A stretch of 64,000 nt of DNA, taken from NCBI RefSeq assembly GCF_032854445.1, contig NC_088300.1, positions 79,339,084-79,403,083 of the forward strand, given 5' to 3'. Below the pieces are notes generated by a model. It saw nothing but the letters and a program-made list of their open reading frames with translations. It was not told the origin of the DNA and ran no database searches. Position numbers and translations under genes: made by a program. This document shows positions 1 to 12,100 of this stretch, piece after piece (position 1 is the stretch's first letter; every line of letters starts with the position of its first letter). Source of the stretch: Liolophura sinensis. Taxonomy: Eukaryota > Mollusca > Polyplacophora > Chitonida > Chitonidae.

Positions 1-42
1 GTTATGAGATGCTACGTGTATGTTGATTTTCTTCTGTTCTAG

Positions 43-153
43 GTCCCGAACAATGAAAGTCGATCTGACACCATGGAGTGGCACTATGGTGACACATCCT
101 CTGGTTATAAGACTGAGATAGCAGGAGGAGTGGTGTGTAAAATAGCCGTAGAT
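43..153 (+). CDS. TAPP-like exon: inter-PH linker
   Basis: This 111-nt exon (37 codons, phase 0 at both ends) is preceded by ttctgttctag and followed by gtgagt. It encodes the linker after the first PH domain, including GYKTEIAGGV, which resembles the SYRTDIVGGV segment of vertebrate TAPP1. Confidence 0.85.
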
Positions 154-3100
154 GTGAGTTGTCTCCCTTTGGTTTGGCCATAACACAGAGATATGCTCAG
201 TTGTACCTGTATGATAACCAAGGATAAAATACTTCAGTATTAGGTATTGTTGTTTGTGTTGTGTTATTTCAGAGCAAGCATGTGTTGTTACAGAGTGATG
301 ACTGATGACAAGCAGTTTGTGCTGTGTTGTGCTGTTATAGTGATGACTGATGACAAGCAGTTTGTGTTGTGTTGTTACAGAGTGATGACTGATGACAAGC
401 AGTTTGTGTTGTTACAGTGATAATTGATGATTAGCATTATGTGTTGTGTTGTTACAGAGATGACTGATGACAAGCAGTTTGTGCTGTTGTTACAGATATG
501 ACTGATGACAGGCAGTTTGTGTTGTGACAGAATGATGACTGATGGAAAGCAGTTTGTGTTACAGTGATTGATGACAAGCAGTATGTGTTGTGTTGTTAGA
601 GTGATGATTGATGATAAGCAGTATGCGTTGTGTCGTTACAGAGTGATGATTGATGACAAGCAGTATGTGTTGTGCTGTTACAGAGTGATTGATGATAAGC
701 AGTATGTGTTGTGTTAGAGTGATGATTGATGACAAGCAGTATGTGTTGTGTTGTTACAGAGTGATGATTGATGATAAGCAGTATGTGTTGTGTTGTTACA
801 GAGTGATGATTGATGATAAGCAGTATGTGTTCTGTTCTTGCAGAGTGATGATTGATGATAAGCAGTATGTGTTGTGTTGTTACAGAGTGATGATTGATGA
901 TAAGCAGTATGTGTTCTGTTCTTGCAGAGTGATGACTGATGATAAGCAGTATGTAGCAGGTAAAGGTATTTTGTTGTTACAGAGTGATGACAGTGATGGC
1001 AGTGACCGTGAGGACAGCTCTACGTCAGGACAGCTCTCTGCAGGTGCCATTCCCTCCATAAAATCTGGGTTCTGTGTCAAGCAGGGTGCTGTGGTAAGTC
1101 ACCTCCTGTCAGTCACCAAGATACAGCGAAGCTTCAAATTTTTGTCCAACTTTGCACGTTTATTTTGATTCCAGCTTAGGTGATTTATCCAATGTCAAGT
1201 TTAAAGAATTGTACAGCTCAAAACTGCATCATAAAATAAATGTGTCAAAAGTACAGAGGGTTTTCTTAGTTTTGGGGTTTTCATTTTTTGGGGTTTGTTT
1301 TTGTTTGTTTGTTTGCTTGTTTTTTCGGTTATATTGTCAAATATACACATGCATATCCTTTTGTACGTCACATGGCTCAATTCCATGGTAAGTCAGTGTT
1401 TAATTACTTGTGTTGTTTGGAATTGACTTACAGTGACCTGTGAAAGTAGTTGAATGTGTTGTTCAGGCAGATGACAAAGTTTTTAGTATTGTACAACTGT
1501 GGTGAAATCCTTGTCCCCTTACCCTTGAATGTTCCCTTACCTCTGAATTTGTGTTTCAGAGAAAGAACTGGAAGAGGCGATTTTTTGTTTTGGATCACAG
1601 TGGCATTTCCTATTATAGCTCAAATCAGGTTTGCTATTCACTTTGTTATGTTGTAAGTGTTTCACAAGATTAAATCAGTTTAAGAAAATCAGACAATAAT
1701 TTTGTAAAACCTATATGTGAACCTGGTGAGCTGTAAGTCATGGCATTTCTAGTAGGTTCCTGATGAGCTGTAAGTCATGGCATTTCTAGTAGGCTCCTGG
1801 TGAGCTGTAAGTCATGGCATTTCTAGTTGGTTCCTGGTGAGCTGTAAGTCATGCATTTCTAGTAGGTTCCTGGTGAGCTGTATGTCACCGTATTTCTTGT
1901 TGGATCCTTGGTTTCTACCTTTGTCAACTGTAGCATCATTTTGCAGGCTGCGTGAGATATTGACTTATGCTGTGTTTGATTTGTTTAGGATAAAACTCCC
2001 ATTAAAACCATCAACAAACATGACATATTGGAGGTCAGAGAATCTAAAGGGTAAGCATGATTAATCCCTCCTCACACATATCATATTGAGTATTGGAGGT
2101 CACAGTATCTAAAGGGTAAGCATGATTAATCCCTTCTCACACATAACGTAGTGAGTATTGGAGGCCACAGTATCTAAAGGGTAACCATGATTAATCCCTC
2201 CTCACACATATCATATTGAGTATTGGAGGTCACAGTATCTAAAGGGTAAGCATGATTAATCCCTTCTGACACATAATGTAGTGAGTATTGGAGGTCAGAG
2301 AATCTAAAGGGTAAGCATGATTAATCCCTCCTCACACATGTCATATTGAGTATTGGAGGTCACAGTATCTAAAGGGTAAGCATGATTAATCCCTTCTCAC
2401 ACAAATCATAGTGAGTATTGGAGGTCACAGTATCTGAAGGGTAAGCATGATTAATCCCTTCTCACACATAACATAGTGAGTATTGGAGGTCAGAGAATCT
2501 AAAGGGTAAGCATGATTAGTCCCTTCTAACACATAATTTAGTGAGTATTGGTGGTCACAGTATCTGAAGGGTAAGCATGATTAATCCCTTCTAACACATA
2601 ACATAGTGAGTATTGGAGGTTACAGTATCTAAAGGGTAAGCATGATTAATCCCTTCTCACACAAATCATGGTGAGTATTGGAGGTCAGAGAATCTAAAGG
2701 GTAAGCATGATTAATCCCTTCTCACACATAGCATAGTGAGTATTGGAGGCCACAGTACCTAAAGGGTAAGCATGATTAATCCCTCTCACACAAATCATAG
2801 TGAGTATTGGAGGTCACAGTATCTAAAGGGTAAGCATGATTAATCCCTTCTCACACAAATCATAGTGAGTATTGGAGGTCACAGTATCTGAAGGGTAAGC
2901 ATGATTAATCCCTTCTCACACATAACATAGTGAGTATTGGAGGTCAGAGAATCTAAAGGGTAAGCATGATTAGTCCCTTCTAACACATAATTTAGTGAGT
3001 ATTGGTGGTCACAGTATCTGAAGGGTAAGCATGATTAATCCCTTCTAACACATAACATAGTGAGTATTGGAGGTCAGAGAATCTAAAGGGTAAGCATGAT

Positions 3101-6100
3101 TAATCCCTTCTCACACATAACATAGTGAGTATTGGAGGTCAGAGAATTTAAAGGGTAAGCATGATTAATCCCTTCTCACACATAACATAGTGAGTATTGG
3201 AGATCAGGGATGTAAAGGGTAAGTATAATTAATCCCTTCTCACACATAACATAGTGAGTATTGGAGATCAGGGATGTAAAGGGTAAGTATAATTAATCCC
3301 TTCTCACACATAACATAGTGAGTATTGGAGATCAGGGATGTAAAGGGTAAGTATAATTAATCCCTTCTCACACATAACATAGTGAGTATTGGAGATCAGG
3401 GATGTAAAGGGTAAGTATAATTAATCCCTTCTCACAGCACTCTAATGAATCAAGACGTGAATGTATAAAACCTTGTAATAGATTGTAGAACTGTACAGAG
3501 GGGCCTCCGTGGCTCAGTTAGCGCAGCGTAATGACCCAGTAGTCTCTCACCAATGCGGTCGCTGTGAGTTCAAGTCCAGCTCATGCTGGCTTCCACTTTG
3601 GCCATACGTGAGAAGGTCTGGCAACAACCTGCGGATGGTCGTGGGTTTCCCCCGGGTTCTGCTCGGTTTCCACCCACCATAATGCTGGCCGCCGTCGTAT
3701 AAGTGAAATATTCTTGAATGCGGCGTAAAATAAAATAAATAAAATAAATAAAAATAAATAAAGTAGAACTGTACAGAGTAATACTAGAAGAGCATATGGT
3801 TCAGTGTGACATCTTGGTTCAGGCTTACAGTGCATGAGGTCTGAGCTTGGTCAGGATATAGTTCACTGTGACGTCTTTGTTCAGGCCTTACAGTGCATGA
3901 TAGTCTGATTGGCCAGGATATAGTTCAGTGTGACATCTTTGTTCAGGCTTACAGTGCATGATAGTCTGATTGGCCAGGGTATAGTTCAGTGTGACATCTT
4001 TGTTCAGGCTTTACAGTGCATGATAGTCTGATTGGCCAGGATATAGTTCAGTGTGACATCTTTGTTCAGGCTTACAGTGCATGATACTCTGATTGGCCAG
4101 GATATAATTCAGTGTGACATCTTTGTTCAGGCCTTACAGTGCATGATAGTCTGATTGGCCAGGATATAGTTCAGTGTGACATCTTTGTTCAGGCTTTACA
4201 GTGCATGATAGTTTGATTGGCCAGGATATAGTTCAGTGTGACATCTTTGTTCAGGCTTTACAGTGCATGATAGTCTGATTGGCCAGAATATTGTAGGTTG
4301 TTCTGTAAGTGTTGGGAAGGGTGAGCAGTCTTGGTATGTGTGGTTCACTGGCTTGTACTCAGGGTAAAGGGTTGTGACCAAAACTAGTTTGTCAAAATTG
4401 AGTTATAGACTGTGTTTTGCAAGGGATGTTAAGCATCTCATACGTCTTCAGCATGTCATTCCAGCAAGGCAGCACTATAGATTTGTCGGCACTGTAACCG
4501 AACGTTTACTATGAGACATTATCTTGGTATAACCAAAGTGTCCATGAGGATTCTGAACAAATGAGGCAGGTCATTACCAGAGGTCAAATCCATTTGCATG
4601 TTAAATAGTTGTTTAATATTGATCTTATAAAAACTATACATGAATCTCAGCAATTGTGTTATCTTTGTGTTGTGTATGATGACAGTTTCTGACATTTGTT
4701 TGCAGTGTTCATTCCGGGCGAGATAATTTGTTTGAGATTGTGACTGCCAAAAGGATATACTACATACAGGTATGGTGGAAAAAACATTGGTAGATTATGT
4801 GAACACTTTGATTGTGGAAGTTATATTTTCCTGGTTTACTTGTTGGAGATCATGACCAAAAGGATATACTACATACAGGTATGGTGGAAAAAACGTTGGT
4901 AGATTATGTGAACACTTTGATTGTGGAAGTTATATTTTCCTGGTTTACTTGTTGGAGATCATGACCAAAAGGATATACTACATACAGGTATGGTGGAAAA
5001 AACATCGGTAGATTATGTGAACACTTTGATTGTGGAAGTTATATTTTCCTGGTTTACTTGTTGGAGATCATGACCAAAATGATATACTACATACAGGTAT
5101 GGTGGAAAAAACATCGGTAGATTATGTGAACACTTTGATTGTGGAAGTTATATTTTCCTGGTTTACTTGTTGGAGATCATGACCAAAAGGATATACTACA
5201 TACAGGTATGGTGGAAAAAATGTTGGTAGATTATGTGAACTCTTTGATTGTGGAAGTTATATTTTCCTGGTTTACTTGTTGGAGATCATGACCAAAAGGA
5301 TATACTACATACAGGTATGGTGGAAAAAACATCGGTAGATTATGTGAACACTGATTTTGGAAGTTATATTTTACTGGTTTACTTGTTGGAGATCATGACC
5401 AAAAAAAAAAGAACAAAAAACAATTATCATAGAATCTTTGGAATGTTAACAAATTTCTTGGAGAGTTTCACTTGTCTCCTCAAACATTCCTTAACCTGCA
5501 CATTTATGTAGTCATTAGAAACAAATTATTTAGAAAGAGTTCTTTTATTTGTGAGGTATTTAAAACATTTCATAGGTCTATGTTCAGATGTTAAACCCTT
5601 TGTCCTTCACTTTGATAATAGTAACAAATGGTGTTTTTTTTGGGGGGGGGGGGTATTTTCTTCTTTCACGTATGTGAACAGACTGACTGTCCAGAAGATA
5701 TGCATAGCTGGATAGAGGTGTTGAGGAAGGTCTTGAGAACTCTGAAATGTGGAGACAGAAAGGTAACGCCCACCAAACGTTCTGAATCAGCACTGGTCTT
5801 AATCTGTCTCTACAAGTTTTAATGTCACTAAAAATAGGCACTGAGTCATATATGTCTGAGATGAAACTCCTGGCGTTGCAGCGAGTGACTGTGTTCCTAT
5901 GTATACCAGACAATCATTTTGTCATCTGAATTCTGTATTCAGCCTAAAATTTCAGCCAGGACTAAAAAGTTTTCTCCAATTCTTAGATTTCTGTGTTTAT
6001 TTGGAAGTTAGGTCAGTATCCTACTGGAAAAAAGTGAAGTTTAAATGCCAGAAGTAATATTTTCTGATTTCTATATGCTTCTGAACCTGCCAAATACTGT

Positions 6101-9100
6101 AAATGAATGTGTTGTAGAATTTTTGCAGTTTAGCCAATGAGACAAGCATCTGTAGACTATATGTGTTTTATTTTCACTTTCATTTTCAGTCCATGCAGGA
6201 GATAGAGTCCCAGCCAGTAGATTTAGACTGCTCCTCTGATCTGGTGTACCCACCAAAAGGAGTCTGGGTATGACACCACATTGTTTGACCTCGTACTGTT
6301 GATGCATGGTGCTCGCAACTTCACCACTTGTTCATGTTTGGTCATTTGTACCTTTCCAGTTTTGCTTGCTCATTTCTACCCGAACTGTTGGCTTTAGCGT
6401 GTTCAAATAATGGCATATTGTTTTTGTCCCCGTTCCCCCATCCCCTCCCAGAGGTCCTAAGCTACATGGGTCATTGGTTTGCTCACTATAGTCTGTATAT
6501 ATTTACCTTTCCATGGGTGCTAATCCTCGAAGTGTTTTCTCTGTACATATTTTATCTTGGACCATTTTTTTCTTTTTGAGGTTGCTGTAAGCAAAGTTTT
6601 AAGATTTTAATGTATTGGTAGTGAATAAATCTGTTTTATATGTATTTTAATTTCAGGCCTAGTTCACATGGTGGCTGTTATAAATGTACATCGTGTAAAT
6701 GTCTAGCTGCACGTCCCTAAATTATTGCCTGACTTACAGAAACGCTGCCAGATGGACCATGGAAGTGTTTTAGCAATGTTTTTGTAGCTTGATTCATGGC
6801 CAAGTCATACTAGGTGGTTGGAATTTCAGGTTTTCAGCTGTTAGATGTTGCGTTGTAACTATACATGTAAGTGTTACATGACTGTTCATCATGCATACAG
6901 TATAGATGTGACACCAAGTGTTACCTGAGTGAGGAGATTTGATGCCAGAACACAGTGAACTCTGTGTGACCTGAATACAGCAACCAGCAGTCAACTTCCA
7001 TTTTTTATACTGTGTATTTCTTAAAACCTCATCAGAACTCACCATTTTGTTAGGATTCAGAAGTCTGTATTGTGTGAACCCAGTATCCCATCTAAAGCCA
7101 ACATGCCCATGATTGCACACAAATTCTCATTTATCTACAATTTTGAAAATAATAGTTTGTTAATTTTTCTGCTTTAATAATTTTATCAGAAAAAGAAGTT
7201 AATTACATTTTGTAATATTTTCTTTCTTAATTTATTTCAAATTTATAAATATTACTATTTTTATGTGTCACTTTTTTTTTATCTCTCTTCATGTCACTGT
7301 CAGCTTTGGGAAACTGACAGGGTAGGGAAAACACATTTGGTTTTATTATTTAACAGGATGTAATAAGAAAAAGAGGAAAGCAAAGATGCTTAATAGTACA
7401 ATGTGCTTACCTTAGGTTACTATGGCAAGTAGTTCTTTTGACTCCCATATTGCTCAAGGGGAATAACTCCTATGTCCTGTATTCTCTGTGAGCCAGTGGC
7501 TTCTGTGCTGTTCCATGTACAGATTTTAGTCCTGTCATATTTGCATGTAGCACATTTGTTGCTATTTTTATGCCAGTAATCTTCATAGTGTAACAGATAC
7601 AGTCATTGAACAGTGTATTATTATTTCCGCCATCGTTCAGTCTACTCAGTGTCATCTTAGTATTCTGTAAGCTCATTATTTCAAAATCATGGTATTCTCT
7701 TTATTACATGGTATTCATCTCTTTCAGGACTGTCATAAATTGTCCGTAATCATAACTGGAAATGGGGGAGGAGCATATAGCCTATCTGACAAGCTGTAGA
7801 AAGTTGGTTATAAATTTTGCATTAACTGCTGACTGAATCTTATATTTTCGTGTTTTGCTCTTTAGCCAGTTGTTCAAAAATGGCAAGAATGGAAATATGA
7901 GAACTAAGCTTTCATTTATTCCATATCAGATGGTAATGTCAGCACTCAGATTGAGTCTGATGTTAGCTTTCAATTCTGGCTTTAGTTTCAGTGCACTTTT
8001 GTACAACTAGCTGTAGATAGTTAAAAATGACCTGTTGTTTTAACTACGATTATGTGCTGTCTCTAGTTCTATGGCTCTAAGCATTTATTGCAATCTCCTT
8101 GAAAGGGTAGTGTCTGTAAAATATCTGTTGTAGCACCATACATGCAGATATTAATTTCTGTCTTAAATTTCAAACTTTCATGTGGTTGAAACAGCAGCAG
8201 CATTACTTTAAGTGTTCATAACGTAGTCTTAGTTTTATTCATTATTTAACTGTCTTTGTTGAAAAATCTCCATTTCAATGACCAAATGTTTAGACCAGAG
8301 TAAGCTGTGTAATCTATTGCTCATTTTATTCTGCCTTGCCAATGTGTTAGTGTTGAGCTCTAGGACTGCACTGTAGTTGTGGGAGTTGACATGTAATTAT
8401 AAGTAAGCTGAGCATGCTGGGGTCCGTTGCACAAAACTTCCATAGCCATCTAAGGGTCATTTAGCAGATAACCTTAAGCAGGCTACCAAGAAAAACTGGC
8501 TGTTTCACCGAAGTAAGACTGTAAAGCTTAGCCAGCTTACCACAGCCAGCTATGTGGCTACCTGCAGCAATCTGATTGGTAGATTCCGTGGTGATAATTG
8601 TCAACTTGACTTCAAAATAGAAAATGAAAACATGATAACTTCTTCGTTTTCGTTTTTGACAAAGTTTGCAAACGAAGGGAGATAACAGGGAAACAACAGC
8701 TGCCTTTTGGTGGTTTGTGAACATTAAAATGGTCCTCATTTGCTGATAAAAGTTATTACTATAGTTCATTACTGTTTTTACCGAATCAATAAATAAACTT
8801 TTAAAAATGAGACTGATAACACCGTTAAACCTGAATTTCTTTCCTTCTGGCCACCTTTAGACATGACTTAGGGTTTTGGCTATCTTTCAAATCTAAGACA
8901 AAAAGTTGATAGCCATATATTTTCTTTGTTGAACAGGCTCGTCAGCATTCCCTGTCTAAGCTTAGCCTTTAGAGTTTTTGTGAAATGGGCCCCAAACCGT
9001 GTTCACTCATTTCTCCAGTATTGTACACTTCTAAATGGCTGAGGACATTTTGCTTTGGGTGGGGAATAATAATGTGCTAACAATGACATAAACATGAATT

Positions 9101-12100
9101 TAGAATTTGAGGATATAAAATGCTTCAATAACTTGTGCAGAATGAAATTTTCTACATTTTCTTTTAAGGTAATCTACATAGAATATGTAAGATATGATTA
9201 TAAATTGTAGTATGTGTAAACCATGCTGTTATTGGCCCACTGGTATGTGCACATCATGTTGTTATTGGCCAACTGGTAGGTGCATATCATGCTGTTATTG
9301 GCCCACTGGTATGTGCACACCATGCTGTTATTGGCCCACTGGTATGTGCACACCATGCTATTATTGGCCCACTAGTATATGTGCACCATGCTGTTATTGG
9401 CCCACTGGTATGTGCACACCATGCTGTTATTGGCCCACTGGTATGTGCACACCATGCTGTTATTGGCCCACTGGTATGTGCACACCATGCTGTTATTAGC
9501 CCACTAGTATGTGCATATCATGCTGTTATTGGCCCACTGGTATGTGCACACCATGCTGTTATTGGCCCACTGGTATGTGCACACCATGCTGTTATTGGCC
9601 CACTGGTATGTGCACATCGTGTTGTTATTGGCCAACTGGTAGGTGCATATCATGCTGTTATTGGCCCACTGGTATGTGCACACCATGCTGTTATTGGCCC
9701 ACTGGTATGTGCACACCATGCTGTTATTGGTCCACTAGTATGTGCACATCATGCTGTTATTGGCCCACTAGTATGTGCACACCATGCTGTTATTGGCCCA
9801 CTGGTATGTGCACACCATGCTTTTATTGGCCCACTGGTATGTGCGCACCATGCTATTATTGACCCACTGGTATGTGCATATCATGCTGTTATTGGCCCAC
9901 TGGTATGTGCACACAATGCTGTTATTGGCCCACTAGTATGTGCGCACCATGCTGTTATTGGCCCACTGGTATGTGCACACCATACTCTTATTGGCCCACT
10001 GGTATGTGCACACCATGCTATTATTGGCCCACTGGTATGTACACACAATGCTGTTATTGGCCCACTAGTATGTGCACACCATGCTATTATTGGCCCACTA
10101 GTATGTGCGCACCATGCTGTTATTGGCCCACTGGTATGTGCACACCATGCTGTTATTGGCCCACTGGTATGTGCACACCATGCTGTTAATAGCCCACTAG
10201 TATGTGCACACCATGCTGTTATTGGCCCACTGGTATCTGCACACCATGCTGTTATTGGTCCACACTGAAAACTTCTAACCAAAACATGCTGAATCTACAA
10301 AGAACATGTAGATCTATATTTTTGCCTGCAGTTAACACATTAGACATACAAGTATATTTACAAAACAGCATCAGTGCTCAAGTGTTGGAAATACCAAATA
10401 TACTGATATCACTTGTAATAATACATGTACATGTAGTGTATTAATTGTAGTTTAAATGCTTAATGTGTGCAAATTATGCGGTTTCACAAATGTTTTACCT
10501 GTGGAGTAGATGAAGAAATGAAAGCAAGCAGCAAAATGACTTGACAGATTTTGGAATTGACAAGTTATTTATTGTGTATAATGATAGGTTTTTTGCTCTC
10601 GAATGATTTTTCCGAAGTGCATGTCAATGATCTTGATAGACATTCATTTTCAATTCAGCATGGTAACTTTATCCATTATTGTTTTACAAAAATGTTGACC
10701 TTTTTAATGAATCTGAATGAAGTAATGAACAATAAATAATTGGCTTCACTTCTCAGCAATATTGTTGTTTGTTGGCGTTTTTCATTTGCATGTTTGCTTG
10801 TCTGCATATATTGTATCTAATCCTACTATTGTGGTGTTTGTGCCATTTGTGTGTTCACACACTTCCATGTGGTGGACTGTTAACATCATTAACATCACTA
10901 ACAGAATGCCTGGTGCACATGTACTGTATGGGCATGTAACACACACCCAGGTTAATAACAAGTGCTGCTGTATTTGATTGTGCATATTTGATGGTTACAT
11001 GTACATCTAGGTACATTTGTCTAGGCTATCCAGCTGTTTTCTAGTATATGCATGATTATGGATAGAAATACCTGGGCGCTTCAGTGATCTCACAAGTTAC
11101 GGTACTTGTGAGTACACTGAGTTTTAACTGGTATTCAGTTTTAGGGACATGTTGAATGTTTTTGCCTAATTGTTGGTACTAAAACTTTGAATTCATGTCC
11201 TCACAGTTGTGTGCAAAGTTACTACATGTACCTGTGCTGAATTAATGGCACTTCATTTGCACCATTGATCCAAAATAGTATATAAGATAAAAAATGCCAA
11301 AGTGGGCATTTTTGCGCAGGATTAGTACAATTTCAATCGTTTATTACAGCACATCAGTGAAATGGTAAACAGTTAGAAGTGTGCAATAGAAGCTGTATAC
11401 TTATATTGCCTGGTAACAAAGGTTACTGGAATCTTGTCTCTACATGCCTCAGTTATCAACAAATGGTCATCAGGACATGGTTATGGAGTGTTGTTGAGTC
11501 TGAAGGTGGTACACTGGAAAAGGTTTCCCCAGGGTCACACACATAAATTTGACTGTTCTTATACAAGGTGTCGAAAGTAACTTTGTCCAAAGTCATGTAG
11601 TTTATTGTTCATCCTTACCTTTGCGAGGATGATTTGGGCGAAATGAAATGAATGAAAATGGTACTCATTCATTACAAGAGAACGTAGATCAAAAGTCAGC
11701 GTGGAACTGAAGCGCCATTGCATGTGAAAAGGTATCCCATTTTACTCAATGAATTTGGAACATGAGTGAAGAAAATATTTCATTTCAGGAAATTTGTCAG
11801 GTTCTTGTCAAGTATGGTGCTGAGTGCCTTCACCGACAGACACCATTGGATGTTGGATTAATTTGGAGTGTGGTGTCAAACAGTGCACACTCTAATAAGT
11901 TTATCCAGCATGTGAAATTAATAAGGAAATAATAGTTAATTAATCTATCCAATATGGTGATATGTAAAATGGGTGTTGAAGGTTTACTTGATGTGTATTA
12001 GATGTTGTTATGCAGAGTAACTTGTATGTGGGGTTTTTCTTTGTGTGTAATTTTGTGTCTGCATCCCTGAAGGTTGACAATATGCTAGGTGTAATGAGGA

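Noticed and set aside
2051-3430. Extra coding exons in the 65-bp array
   Set aside because: Potential 29-nt exons would break the frame, and the real exon at 4706 joins directly in phase with 2050.
3501-3577. tRNA gene
   Set aside because: A and B boxes are present but belong to a SINE head joined to the SINE core and tail; no complete cloverleaf.
9381-10268. 295-codon frame of perfect 11-residue repeats
   Set aside because: It is produced by a 33-bp intronic minisatellite that is open in several frames on both strands; there is no start context, splice site or domain.
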